Positions 1 through 9,016 of a stretch of 31,879 nucleotides of DNA are shown piece after piece. Numbering within the stretch: the stretch's first letter is position 1; every line of letters starts with the position of its first letter. The stretch comes from a virus: positions 1 through 31,879 of IMG/VR virus record IMGVR_UViG_3300021347_000020; one strand, 5' to 3'. The translations under genes were made by a program, and so were the position numbers. Under the pieces are notes generated by a model. That model saw only the letters and a program-made list of their open reading frames with translations, was not told where the DNA came from and searched no databases.

Positions 1-12
1 AAAAAATAACTG

Positions 13-20
13 TATAAATA
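13..20 (+). promoter_or_regulatory. T4-type late promoter
   Basis: Exact TATAAATA, the T4 late consensus recognised by gp55-type sigma. It lies 36 nt before the start of the glycosyltransferase/oxygenase gene, so that gene is probably expressed late with the virion genes. A 9-codon reading frame (28-57) starts just after the predicted transcription start and ends in a TAATG overlap with the gene; its coding status is unknown. Confidence 0.7.
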
Positions 21-56
21 ATACTATATGTTATTAATGCAGAGGCGAAATTCGTA

Positions 57-2081
57 ATGAAAAAATTAGTTATAAACCTAACACACCGTACCGATCGAAA
101 AGAATTGTTTGAAAAGAACAATAAATTCTTAAAAGATTATAAATTTATAGAAGCAATTTATGGAGATATTACCTCTTATTCTGATGTTTTAGATATGGGG
201 TATGATGTTCATAAATCGTGGAGAAGTGTGCCCGCAGCAGGTGTACAAAGAATGAAGAAAGGTGAACTGGGTTGTTCAATTTCTCATTTAAATTGTTGGA
301 AAGAAGTTGTTGCTTCTAATAAGCCAATGATTATATTAGAAGATGATGTGATTATTAATTGGGATTTATGGGACGAAAAATATTATCAAGAAGTAATTAA
401 AAGAGATGATTGTGATTTCTTATATTTACAACACAATGACGCTCAATTACACCTGGGACCTGAAGGAATTATTCCACACCCAACAGATGATAAATTAGTA
501 TCACCTGACTATCCATATAATATGACTGGATATGTTTTAACGCCCAAAGGTGCTAAAATACTAATAGATGGCTTTGAAAAAAAACTTGTAGTTGTAGATG
601 AATATTTACCTTATATGCATCGAAAAAAGAATTTAAATATTTGGGCATTAAAAGAAGATTCATGTAATCAAATTCCTCGGGCAGAAAATCCAAGCTCTAT
701 AGAAGTTAATACTTATGAGGTCGAAAGATTTAAAGATTACTCGAATGTTCATTTTTGTACCATCGGAACAGATCCTGATAAAACTAAAAATTTATTTAAG
801 AGTGCTGAAAAATATGGAGTGCCATTAAAAAACATTGGAGAAAATTATGATTGGGCAGATTCAATGGAAAGTTTTGGCGGTGGCCCTAAAATAAAAATAA
901 TGCATGATTTTGTTCACTCAGATGAAGTTGATGATATGGACATTGTATTTTTTACAGATGGCTATGATACTTTCTTTGTTGATGATGGTGAAACAATAGT
1001 AGATAGATTATTAGAGTTTAATTATGATATTGTATGGGCTGGAGAAACCCATTTATGGCCGTGTGAAGATGATGAAGATTTATCAAAGACCTTTGGGGAG
1101 AAGTATAATTACTTTAGAATGACAGAGAAGAACGCAGGGCCTGATAAACCTACTTCACCTTATTTGTTTTTAAATAGTGGTGGTTATATTGGAAGGGCAT
1201 GGATTATAAAAGAATTGTTTTCCCAATATAAGAATGCCGGAGATTTTTGTAAAGCCAAAGACCACAATTCATTTGTAGATGATCAAGAATTTTGCCAAAG
1301 ACTATTTGCTCGTCCACAAGAGAGAATGTACGACCAAACAATTGATTATGATTGTTACATCTTTCAGACTAATGAGCCTGCTATGTCTAAATTAGAAAAT
1401 GGACAGATGTGGAATCCTATAACAAATACTTGTGGGTGTGTTTATCATGGTAATAATATAAGTTCTAATTGGTTTACTTATGATAAATTATTCACTGAAC
1501 ACGTAGATAGTACTTATCAGAATATGCCATCATTATTTAGAATTAATCAATATGGTAGATTTGACGTTTTAGAAAAAGATATGATCATAGTTGATTTTAT
1601 GGATGAAAAACAATGTGATACACTTATTAAAATGGCAGAAGCTAATGGTGGATTTAAAAGTTTAGAAGATGATAAATTTCCTGCACAAGAAATTAGGCTA
1701 AAAGAGTTAAATCTTTGGAATATGTTATGTAAGACATGGGAAGAATCTATTTATCCAATTGTTGAAAAGTATTGGCACCCATTAGAAATGTATGGTATGA
1801 GAGATGCTTTTGTAATGAAATACACCATGGATACTCAAAGAAGTTTAAATCTACATACCGATGCTAGTCTAGTTACTGGGTCTGTTAAATTAAATGATAA
1901 TTATACGGGTGGTGAATTGTATTTTCCTAGGCAAGGCATTAGTAATAAAGATATACCACCAGGCAAGATGATTTTATTTCCTGGTGCTGTTACACACGGA
2001 CACACGAGCACAGAATTAACTAAAGGAGCTAAATATAGTTTAACCATGTGGAGTAGCAGATATCCCGGCGATATATTATAA
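57..2081 (+). CDS. Triple-domain GT25-like / PLOD-type glycosyltransferase / 2OG-Fe(II) oxygenase
   Basis: The 674-aa protein reads as three enzymes in one chain. Residues 1-215 resemble the GT25 (LPS and collagen galactosyltransferase) family, with a VINLTHRTDR start and an acidic LEDDV motif at 95-99. Residues 228-470 resemble the glycosyltransferase domain of procollagen lysyl hydroxylases, with FFTDGYDTFF at 298-307, FLNSGGYIG at 371-379 and DDQEF at 408-412. Residues 495-674 are a 2-oxoglutarate/Fe(II) dioxygenase with H600-x-D602, a distal His (probably H649) and K659 ten residues later as the likely 2OG contact. The start has GAGG 11 nt upstream. A late promoter precedes it and neck genes follow. 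By family the chain could hydroxylate a side chain and glycosylate it; the substrate is unknown (virion fibre, host surface or another protein). There is no signal peptide, so it is probably cytoplasmic. The domain reading is from motif recognition only. Confidence 0.82.
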   Translation: MKKLVINLTHRTDRKELFEKNNKFLKDYKFIEAIYGDITSYSDVLDMGYDVHKSWRSVPAAGVQRMKKGELGCSISHLNCWKEVVASNKPMIILEDDVIINWDLWDEKYYQEVIKRDDCDFLYLQHNDAQLHLGPEGIIPHPTDDKLVSPDYPYNMTGYVLTPKGAKILIDGFEKKLVVVDEYLPYMHRKKNLNIWALKEDSCNQIPRAENPSSIEVNTYEVERFKDYSNVHFCTIGTDPDKTKNLFKSAEKYGVPLKNIGENYDWADSMESFGGGPKIKIMHDFVHSDEVDDMDIVFFTDGYDTFFVDDGETIVDRLLEFNYDIVWAGETHLWPCEDDEDLSKTFGEKYNYFRMTEKNAGPDKPTSPYLFLNSGGYIGRAWIIKELFSQYKNAGDFCKAKDHNSFVDDQEFCQRLFARPQERMYDQTIDYDCYIFQTNEPAMSKLENGQMWNPITNTCGCVYHGNNISSNWFTYDKLFTEHVDSTYQNMPSLFRINQYGRFDVLEKDMIIVDFMDEKQCDTLIKMAEANGGFKSLEDDKFPAQEIRLKELNLWNMLCKTWEESIYPIVEKYWHPLEMYGMRDAFVMKYTMDTQRSLNLHTDASLVTGSVKLNDNYTGGELYFPRQGISNKDIPPGKMILFPGAVTHGHTSTELTKGAKYSLTMWSSRYPGDIL

Positions 2082-2098
2082 ACTGGGTGTGAATAGGT

Positions 2099-2115
2099 TA
2101 TAAATAGTATAAATA
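2099..2115 (+). promoter_or_regulatory. Tandem T4-type late promoters
   Basis: Two exact TATAAATA boxes at 2099-2106 and 2108-2115, nine bases apart, upstream of the neck gene at 2138. The second leaves a leader of about 17 nt containing an AGAGG ribosome site, the normal arrangement for a T4 late gene. Confidence 0.7.
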
Positions 2116-2137
2116 CTATTATAATAGAGGTATTAAA

Positions 2138-2887
2138 ATGGCAAAACCAAATAGTAGACAAACACTTATAGATTATTGTTTAAGATCTTTAGGTGCACCA
2201 GTCATTGAAATTAACATTGATGAAGATCAAATAGAAGATAGAATAGACGAAGGTCTGCAATTCTATCAGCACTATCATGCAGATGCTATTGAAAAGGTAT
2301 TTTTAAAGCATCAAGTAACACAAGCTGATATAGATAATGGTTATATCCCTATTCCAGAATTAGTTACAGACGTTATTAGATTAATGCCTCTTAGAGCTTC
2401 AGGTACTTCCTCTGGTATGTTTGATATTAAATATCAGATGCATTTAAACGATATGTTCTCATTGGGTTATCTTGGTTCTTTATTAGAATATTCAATGGCT
2501 AGAGAGTATCTTTCTACACTAGATATGTTAATTGATTCCTCTGATAAATTTGTTTCATTTGATAGACATAGAGACCAACTTCGTATTGACATGGATTGGT
2601 CAAAAGAAGTAAAAGTTAATGATTACATTGTAGTAGAAGCTTATAGAATTTTGGATCCTGAAACATATACAGATGTGTATAATGATTACTATTTAAAGAA
2701 ATATTGTACAGCATTACTAAAAAAACAATGGGGTGCAAACTTAATTAAATTCGAAGGAATGGTAATGCCTGGTGGTGTTACATTTAATGGCAGACAGCTA
2801 TTTGATGATGCAAATGAAGAGTTACAAAAATTAGAAGAAGAAGTTAGGCTGAATTGGGAACAACCAGTTGACTTTTACATGGGGTAA
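2138..2887 (+). CDS. 13: Neck protein gp13
   Basis: The 249-aa product matches the T4 gp13 head-completion (neck) family of marine T4-like phages. The N-terminus carries the typical LIDYCLRSLGAPV segment followed by an acidic I-x-x-DQIEDRI-x-EGLQFYQ helix (residues about 28-45). gp13 and gp14 form the collar that seals the DNA-filled head and docks the tail. It is shorter than T4 gp13 (309 aa), as is usual in marine relatives. An AGAGG site precedes the ATG and gp14 follows after 4 nt, so the two are probably translated from one late mRNA. Confidence 0.85.
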   Translation: MAKPNSRQTLIDYCLRSLGAPVIEINIDEDQIEDRIDEGLQFYQHYHADAIEKVFLKHQVTQADIDNGYIPIPELVTDVIRLMPLRASGTSSGMFDIKYQMHLNDMFSLGYLGSLLEYSMAREYLSTLDMLIDSSDKFVSFDRHRDQLRIDMDWSKEVKVNDYIVVEAYRILDPETYTDVYNDYYLKKYCTALLKKQWGANLIKFEGMVMPGGVTFNGRQLFDDANEELQKLEEEVRLNWEQPVDFYMG

Positions 2888-2891
2888 TTAA

Positions 2892-3830
2892 ATGCCTAGA
2901 AATGTATATTTTAGTCAGGCAGTAAGGTCGGAACAAAACCTTTACGAAGACTTAGTTATAGAATCACTTAAAATATTCGGTCAAGACGTGTATTATATAC
3001 CACGTACTCTTGTTAACCGAGATAATATTTTAGGAGAAGACCCGGCCGGAAGCTTTGATGATGCTTATTTAATGGAAGCATACATTGAAAATGTTGATGG
3101 TTTTGAGGGTGCTGGAGACCTATATCAAAAGTTTGGTATTGAAGTCAGAGATGAAGCTAACTTTGTTATTTCTCGTAAGGTTTGGAATGGTAATGTAGGT
3201 TTATATGAAGCTATGTCCAAGCCTAGAGAAGGTGACTTGTTATTCTTGCCAATGACAAATTCTTTCTTTGAGATTACATTCGTAGAAGATGATAAACCAT
3301 TTTATCAATTATCAAATTTACCTGTATATAAGCTTACTTGCTCACTGTTTGAATACAATGATGAGGACTTTGATACTGGAATAGATGAAATTGATCGTAA
3401 AATTGGTGATGAAGCTTATCAGCTAGTTATGGATTATACTACTACATCTGGTAATCACTTTAAAGAAGGCGAAATAGTAACTCAAGTATTACAAACTGCT
3501 GAAGAATCTGCTGATGGTAATACAGTAATTGAGGTGTTTGGTAGAGTACAAGATGTAACAAAAACATCAAACATTGCAGGGCAGATATCATTATCAAATA
3601 TCGGCGTTACGGGTAGTGATGATTATAAAGAGTTTATTGTATCTGCTACTAAAACACTATATGGTGCTGAATCAAATAATACTAATACGATTATTAAAAT
3701 CTATGGATTAAATGATGGTGATGATTCATTTATGCCTGAGGATCCAGGTGCACAAAATGTTGCATTTGAAGTAGAAGCAGATAATTTTATTGATTTCACT
3801 GAATCAAATCCATTTGGAGACCCATCATAA
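2892..3830 (+). CDS. 14: Neck protein gp14
   Basis: The 312-aa protein begins PRNVYFSQAVRSEQNLYEDL and has the YYIPR segment near residue 35, hallmarks of the gp14 neck family. Its role is head completion and attachment of the finished tail. It is longer than T4 gp14 (256 aa); the extra length is C-terminal, in a Ser/Thr/Asp/Asn-rich part (about 190-312) that may be a separate domain. The stop overlaps the ATG of the sheath stabiliser by one base (TAATG), a sign of translational coupling. Confidence 0.85.
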   Translation: MPRNVYFSQAVRSEQNLYEDLVIESLKIFGQDVYYIPRTLVNRDNILGEDPAGSFDDAYLMEAYIENVDGFEGAGDLYQKFGIEVRDEANFVISRKVWNGNVGLYEAMSKPREGDLLFLPMTNSFFEITFVEDDKPFYQLSNLPVYKLTCSLFEYNDEDFDTGIDEIDRKIGDEAYQLVMDYTTTSGNHFKEGEIVTQVLQTAEESADGNTVIEVFGRVQDVTKTSNIAGQISLSNIGVTGSDDYKEFIVSATKTLYGAESNNTNTIIKIYGLNDGDDSFMPEDPGAQNVAFEVEADNFIDFTESNPFGDPS

Positions 3831-4594
3831 TGTTTGGTAATCATTTCTATCATGCTACAATGCGAAAGTCAGTTGCTGTTTTCGGCACACTTTTTAATAA
3901 TTTAAATATTGTAAGAAAGAGTGGCACTAATTCTGCATCTAGCATAGTAAAGGTTCCACTTGCATACGGCCCCAAACAAAAATTTCTTGCTAGACTAGAT
4001 CAAGAAACAGGATTTGACCAATCAGTTGCTCTTAAACTGCCTAGAATGGCATTTGAGATAACTACCTTAGCACTAGACCCTAATCAAAAATTAAGTAAGC
4101 TCAATACTATAGTAGAAACACATGGTAGTGATATTACAAAGAAAAAGACAATCAAACATTTTACATCTTATGATATTGGTATGTCTCTATATATTATGGC
4201 AAAGAATCAAGATGATGGTTTACAAATTATGGAACAAATTATTCCATATTTTCAGCCAGATTATACTGTATCAATAAAGCCAGTAGAAGGATTTGATTTT
4301 AAACAAGATGTGCCCGTAATACTTGAAGGTGTAACTATACAAGATGATTATGAAGGAGACCTTGCAACTAGAAGAGTTCTCATATATCAGCTTGACTTTA
4401 CTATGAAAATGAAGTTTTACGGACCCACAAGTGATGTTGGTCTTATTAGAGAGATCAACATTGATTTTGAAAAATTTGGAACTAATAACGATTCAAACAG
4501 ATTTGAAGAAATGGATTTTACAGTAGGTAATACTGATACCGAAAGCAATCATACGGTAACAGTAACTATTGATAATAATCCAGATGTAGATTAA
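3830..4594 (+). CDS. 15: Tail sheath stabiliser gp15
   Basis: This 254-aa protein (T4 gp15 is 272 aa) begins with the recognisable MFGNHFYHATMRKSVAVFG segment of the gp15 family and keeps the phrase FGTLFNNL-x-I. In T4, gp15 caps the proximal end of the contractile tail and connects it to gp13/gp14. The C-terminal 25 residues are Asp/Asn/Thr-rich. The position directly between gp14 and the terminase genes matches T4-like synteny, which raises confidence. Confidence 0.88.
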   Translation: MFGNHFYHATMRKSVAVFGTLFNNLNIVRKSGTNSASSIVKVPLAYGPKQKFLARLDQETGFDQSVALKLPRMAFEITTLALDPNQKLSKLNTIVETHGSDITKKKTIKHFTSYDIGMSLYIMAKNQDDGLQIMEQIIPYFQPDYTVSIKPVEGFDFKQDVPVILEGVTIQDDYEGDLATRRVLIYQLDFTMKMKFYGPTSDVGLIREINIDFEKFGTNNDSNRFEEMDFTVGNTDTESNHTVTVTIDNNPDVD

Positions 4595-4596
4595 AT

Positions 4597-5022
4597 ATGG
4601 ATAAATTAGATAAAATGAGGAGTAACCTCGAAAAAAACTTGCCCGTGAAGAAAGCAGAGCCATCTATTAATAAAGATAAAAAAGATATTAAAGATGACTA
4701 TGAATTCTCTAGGGAAACTTATCGTGACTTGATTAAAACAGGAACACTTTCCCTAGATTCTCTAGCAGAACTTGCTCGTGAATCCGAACACCCAAGAGCA
4801 TTCGAAGTTTTATCTAGGTCTATAAAAGACATTGCTGACACCACAGAAAAATTAATGGCGCTTCAAAAGTCAAAGAAAGATTTGGCTAAAGAAGATGAAG
4901 AAAAGGAAGAGGCAAGAAAACAGATTACAAATAATAATGTATTTGTAGGTTCCACCTCGGAACTACAAAGATTATTAAAACAAGATAGAGATAGAATAAT
5001 CGATGCAGAGGATCAAGAATAG
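4597..5022 (+). CDS. 16: Small terminase subunit gp16
   Basis: The 141-aa, highly charged helical protein sits immediately before the large terminase and overlaps it by 20 nt. T4 gp16 (164 aa) recognises DNA for packaging and stimulates gp17. Residues about 35-115 are predicted coiled-coil-forming helices (heptads rich in Leu, Lys and Glu), as in ring-forming small terminases. The call rests mostly on position, size and helical character, since small terminases diverge quickly. No DNA-binding motif is obvious by eye. Confidence 0.75.
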   Translation: MDKLDKMRSNLEKNLPVKKAEPSINKDKKDIKDDYEFSRETYRDLIKTGTLSLDSLAELARESEHPRAFEVLSRSIKDIADTTEKLMALQKSKKDLAKEDEEKEEARKQITNNNVFVGSTSELQRLLKQDRDRIIDAEDQE

Positions 5023-6610
5023 CGAGTTTGGTTACTTAGGTAATCCCTCTGTCAAACGAGACGGAGTAGAAACTCAATTTTCAAAAGAAGAAGTATTAGA
5101 GTATGTAAAATGTATGCAAGAACCTGCATACTTTGCTCGTACTTATTTAAAAGTGATTTCACTTGATAGTGGATTAGTACCTTTTGATCTATATCCATAC
5201 CAAGAAGAGATGTTTAAACACTTCAATGATAATAGATTTTCTATAGTTCTTGCATGTAGACAGTCTGGTAAATCTATTTCATCTGTAGCATATCTATTAT
5301 GGTTTGCATGTTTTCACCCAGAAAAGACTATTGCTATCCTTGCTAACAAGGGTGCTACTGCTAGAGAAATGTTGGCTCGTGTAACTCTCATGTTAGAAAA
5401 CTTGCCATTCTTTTTACAGCCAGGGTGTAAGGCACTTAATAAAGGCTCGATCGAGTTCTCAAACAATTCAAAGATTATTGCAGCTGCTACATCAGGTAGT
5501 TCTATTCGTGGTTTATCTATCAACTTGTTGTTCCTAGATGAGTTTGCGTTTATTGAAAACGATGCTCAATTTTATACATCAACATATCCAGTTGTTTCTG
5601 CAGGTAAAGATACAAAGATTATTATTACATCTACCGCAAACGGTATTGGTAATGTATATCATAAAATATGGGAAGGTGCAACTCAGGGAACTAATGAATT
5701 TAAAGCATTTAGAGTTGATTGGTGGGATGTGCCAGGTAGAGATGAAGCATGGAAAGAATCTACAATAGCAAATACATCAGCACTACAGTTTGATCAAGAA
5801 TTTGGTAATACTTTTCATGGTAGAGGTAACACACTTATTTCTGCAGAGACATTACTTGCTCAAAAGGCAGCTGATCCTCTCTATTATAAAGAGAATATTA
5901 ATTTATTTAAAGAACCGGAACTTGGTCACCAATATGTCATGTTAGTTGATGTTGCTAAGGGTAGAGGCCAAGACTATTCAACCTTTAATATAATCGACTG
6001 TTCTACAAAACCATTCGAACAAGTTGCAACATTTAGGGATAATACACTATCACCTATGTTATTTCCTGATATTATTTACAAATATGCTAAGACATATAAT
6101 GAAGCATATGTAGTAGTAGAGAGTAACGACCAAGGTGCTGTTGTATGTAATGGATTATATTACGACTTAGAATATGAAAATCTGTTTGTAGAATCATCAA
6201 TTAAAAGTAATGCTATCGGTGTTACTATGACCCGAAGAGTAAAAAGAATTGGTTGTTCTACTATAAAAGATTTAATTGAACAGAAAAAATTAATAATCTA
6301 TGATGCTGAAACCATTATAGAAATGTCCACCTTTGTTTCAAGAGGTAATTCTTACGAAGCATCGAGTGGTAACCATGATGATCTAATGATGAATTTAGTT
6401 CTTTTTGGTTGGTTTTCATCTACAGATGTCTTTGAAAACTTAACAAATATTGATATGAAAAATTTACTTTATAGGGAAAGACTAGCAGAAATTCAAGATG
6501 ATATGCTACCTTTCGGCTATATAGATAATGGTAGTGATTTAGAAAATTCAGTAAGTAAAGATATGCCAGAAGATGGTAATGTCTGGTTTGAAACTGAATG
6601 GAAGCGTTGA
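5003..6610 (+). CDS. 17: Large terminase subunit gp17
   Basis: The 535-aa DNA-packaging motor ATPase and headful nuclease. The ATPase half shows Walker A CRQSGKS (85-91), Walker B LLFLDE (175-180) and coupling motif TSTANG (209-214). The RNase H-like nuclease half starts near residue 305 with the acidic LVDVAKG motif (D316) and later acidic positions in VVESNDQG and NHDDL. It is shorter than T4 gp17 (610 aa) but has all catalytic elements and no intron or intein. The start lies inside the end of the small-terminase gene, which suggests coupled translation. Confidence 0.95.
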   Translation: MQRIKNSEFGYLGNPSVKRDGVETQFSKEEVLEYVKCMQEPAYFARTYLKVISLDSGLVPFDLYPYQEEMFKHFNDNRFSIVLACRQSGKSISSVAYLLWFACFHPEKTIAILANKGATAREMLARVTLMLENLPFFLQPGCKALNKGSIEFSNNSKIIAAATSGSSIRGLSINLLFLDEFAFIENDAQFYTSTYPVVSAGKDTKIIITSTANGIGNVYHKIWEGATQGTNEFKAFRVDWWDVPGRDEAWKESTIANTSALQFDQEFGNTFHGRGNTLISAETLLAQKAADPLYYKENINLFKEPELGHQYVMLVDVAKGRGQDYSTFNIIDCSTKPFEQVATFRDNTLSPMLFPDIIYKYAKTYNEAYVVVESNDQGAVVCNGLYYDLEYENLFVESSIKSNAIGVTMTRRVKRIGCSTIKDLIEQKKLIIYDAETIIEMSTFVSRGNSYEASSGNHDDLMMNLVLFGWFSSTDVFENLTNIDMKNLLYRERLAEIQDDMLPFGYIDNGSDLENSVSKDMPEDGNVWFETEWKR

Positions 6611-6625
6611 TAGAGTACAGTTATT

Positions 6626-6633
6626 TATAAATA
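6626..6633 (+). promoter_or_regulatory. T4-type late promoter (gp18)
   Basis: Exact TATAAATA in the 89-nt gap between the terminase and sheath genes, giving a leader of about 60 nt before the gp18 ATG at 6700. A GAGAGGA ribosome site is present just before the ATG. Confidence 0.7.
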
Positions 6634-6699
6634 TAATCAGTGAAGATAAACTTATTATGGAAACTTATTAACTAACTCACAAATTGAGAGGATAAAGCG

Positions 6700-8412
6700 A
6701 TGGCATTTCAAGTATCTCCTGGCGTTCAAGTCAAGGAAATAGACGCGACTAGCGTCGTACCTGCCGTATCAACCAGTATTGGTGGATTCGCGGGGGCTTT
6801 TAATTGGGGTCCGGTAGAAGAAGTTAGACTCGTGTCGTCAGAAGACAACATGGCGTCGGTTTTTTCCACACCAGACAACAATACGGCCAAATACTTTTTA
6901 ACTGCGGCATCTTTTTTAAAGTATGGTAACGCACTTAAAACGGTGAGAGTAGTAGATTCGACAGCTAACAACGCGTCAGCTGCTGGAGACACAACTCTTT
7001 TAATTAAAAACGAGGACTCTTATGATTCTCAGACATTTAGTCTGACAACTCAGGGTGCATGGATGGCTAAGTATCCAGGCGTACTCGGTAACAGTCTTAA
7101 AGTAGAAGTTTGCTCTTTAGGTTCCACATTTGCAGCATGGACTCATGCAGGACAGTTTGACGCTGCTCCTGGCACGTCTGATTTTGCAAAGGGCCTAGGG
7201 AAAACTACTGCAGCAGACGAATTACACATTGCAGTAATTGATGAAGATGGAGCATTCTCTGGTACACCAGGAACTGTTTTAGAAACTTTTGGTTTCTTAT
7301 CACAGGGTTCTGATGCCAAAGATAGTTCAGGAACTTCAATTTACTACAAGAATGTAATAAATAATCAATCAAAATATATCTGGTTTGGTGATCATGATGT
7401 AGTTACTGTCGAAGGAGTTGACAGTGGTTTAACTGATGCTGGTACAACTATTGCAGCTTCAACAGGTGCATTTGGTAATCATTCTGCTGTAAGGACATTC
7501 ACCTTAACAGGTGGTGTAGATGGTAATGCGCCAACTGCTGCTAACATTGCAACAGGTTTTGATTTATTATCCGATTCAGAAACAGTAGATGTTAACTTAT
7601 TGTTTGCACATCCAGATGCTAATGGTTCTAATACCATTGGTGCTGACTTAATCAGTATTGCAGAGGCAAGAAAAGATTGCATGGCTTTCTTATCACCACC
7701 TCTCGAAGATTCTGTAAATTCAAGCACACCAGCTGATGATGTAAAAGCATATGCAGATACATTAAATTCAACTTCTTATGCTTCACTTGATTCAGGTGCA
7801 GTATATGTTTATGACAAATACAATGATGTATATCGTTGGATTGGTTCCGCTGGCTTATGTGCTGGTTTATGTGCTAATGCTGACAATGTAGCTGATGCTT
7901 GGTTCTCACCTGCTGGTGTGAATAGAGGACAGCTATTAGGTGTTACTAAACTTGCTTATAACCCAACTAAAGCTCAAAGAGATGAATTGTATAAGGCTAG
8001 AGTGAATCCATTGGTTTCATTCCCCGGTCAAGGTACAATGTTGTTTGGAGATAAAACACTATTATCCAGACCGTCTGCATTTGACAGAATCAATGTAAGA
8101 AGGCTGTTTATTGTGTTGGAGAAAGCAATTAGTACTGCTGCTAAGGCACAACTATTTGAATTCAATGACGAATTTACAAGGGCCCAATTTAGAAATTTAT
8201 TGGAACCATTTTTACGAGATGTAAAAGGAAGACGTGGTGTGACAGACTTTTTAGTTGTTTGTGATGAATCTAATAATACGGGTCAAGTAATTGATTCTAA
8301 TAGATTTGTTGCTGATATCTTTATTAAGCCTTCAAGATCAATCAACTTTATTACATTAAACTTCATTGCAACAAGAACTGGGGTCGACTTTTCTGAAGTC
8401 GCCGGCGGTTAA
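6700..8412 (+). CDS. 18: Contractile tail sheath protein gp18
   Basis: The 570-aa sheath subunit starts with the typical SPGVQVKEID...VVPAV..IGGFAGAFNWGP sequence of T4-like sheath proteins (residues 6-40). It ends with the conserved C-terminal domain that includes INVRRLFIVLEKAI and FLVVCDESNN, followed by FIKPSRSINFI, the segment that interlinks sheath subunits. It surrounds the gp19 tube and contracts during infection. It is shorter than T4 gp18 (659 aa), consistent with a reduced variable surface domain in the middle (about 90-330). The first 250-300 bases contain noticeably more CG dinucleotides than the rest of the gene. Confidence 0.95.
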   Translation: MAFQVSPGVQVKEIDATSVVPAVSTSIGGFAGAFNWGPVEEVRLVSSEDNMASVFSTPDNNTAKYFLTAASFLKYGNALKTVRVVDSTANNASAAGDTTLLIKNEDSYDSQTFSLTTQGAWMAKYPGVLGNSLKVEVCSLGSTFAAWTHAGQFDAAPGTSDFAKGLGKTTAADELHIAVIDEDGAFSGTPGTVLETFGFLSQGSDAKDSSGTSIYYKNVINNQSKYIWFGDHDVVTVEGVDSGLTDAGTTIAASTGAFGNHSAVRTFTLTGGVDGNAPTAANIATGFDLLSDSETVDVNLLFAHPDANGSNTIGADLISIAEARKDCMAFLSPPLEDSVNSSTPADDVKAYADTLNSTSYASLDSGAVYVYDKYNDVYRWIGSAGLCAGLCANADNVADAWFSPAGVNRGQLLGVTKLAYNPTKAQRDELYKARVNPLVSFPGQGTMLFGDKTLLSRPSAFDRINVRRLFIVLEKAISTAAKAQLFEFNDEFTRAQFRNLLEPFLRDVKGRRGVTDFLVVCDESNNTGQVIDSNRFVADIFIKPSRSINFITLNFIATRTGVDFSEVAGG

Positions 8413-8424
8413 TAGGAGGAAACA

Positions 8425-8952
8425 ATGGCAATTTTAGGCGTAGACGATTTTAAATCCAAATTAGTTGGAGGTGGCGCTAGGTCAAACATGTTTAAGGTCA
8501 CGTGTAACTTTCCAAGTTATGCACAAGGTGATGTTGAACTGACTTCTTTCCTATGTAAGGCTGCTCAGTTACCTGCATCAATTCTTAATCCAGTGGAAGT
8601 TAATTTCCGCGGCAGAAAATTACAAATGGCTGGTGACAGAACATTTGAACCATGGACTGTAACGATTATTAATGATGTAGATTTCTCAGTTAGGAATGCA
8701 TTTGAAAGATGGAGTAACGGTATCAATCAACACGTTGATGGTACTGGTTTGGCTAACCCAACAGATTACATGGCTGATATGATTGTAGAACAATTAGACA
8801 AGTCTGGTAAAGCTGTAAAGAAATATGATATTAGAGGGACTTTCCCAACTAATATTTCTGCAATTGATTTAAGTTATGATAACGAGAATCAAATTGAAGA
8901 GTTCACAGTTGAACTTCAAGTTCAATATTGGGAGTCAGATACCACTAGCTAA
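8425..8952 (+). CDS. 19: Tail tube protein gp19
   Basis: The 175-aa inner tail tube subunit. The order (sheath then tube) and the motifs ARSNMFKVTCNFP (20-32), CKAAQLPAS and AGDRTFEPWTVTI are those of the gp19 family (T4 gp19 is 163 aa). Tube rings guide DNA into the cell and act as the core on which the sheath assembles. The ATG is 12 nt after the gp18 stop, with a strong AGGAGG ribosome site between them, so it is probably cotranscribed with the sheath gene. Confidence 0.93.
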   Translation: MAILGVDDFKSKLVGGGARSNMFKVTCNFPSYAQGDVELTSFLCKAAQLPASILNPVEVNFRGRKLQMAGDRTFEPWTVTIINDVDFSVRNAFERWSNGINQHVDGTGLANPTDYMADMIVEQLDKSGKAVKKYDIRGTFPTNISAIDLSYDNENQIEEFTVELQVQYWESDTTS

Positions 8953-8958
8953 AAGAGG

Positions 8959-8966
8959 TATAAATA
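8959..8966 (+). promoter_or_regulatory. T4-type late promoter (gp20)
   Basis: Exact TATAAATA seven bases after the tail tube stop codon. It is followed by an 8-bp hairpin in the gp20 leader. Confidence 0.68.
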
Positions 8967-8973
8967 TAATAGA

Positions 8974-8995
8974 AGGAGGGATTAATTTCCCTCCT
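8974..8995 (+). other. Leader hairpin before gp20
   Basis: A perfect inverted repeat, AGGAGGGA (8974-8981) and TCCCTCCT (8988-8995), with a 6-nt loop. It lies between the late promoter and the portal gene. No T-run follows, so it is not a typical intrinsic terminator. It may stabilise the 5' end of the portal mRNA or weakly attenuate read-through from gp19; the role is inferred. Confidence 0.5.
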
Positions 8996-9016
8996 GATAT
9001 TATTGAGGTATAAAAT

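Noticed and set aside
1901-2161. Minus-strand open frames over coding regions (for example 1901-2161, 11699-11962, 24853-25254)
   Set aside because: Each lies antisense to a recognisable + strand gene, lacks a ribosome site and has low-complexity or unrecognisable translation. They are shadows of the real genes.
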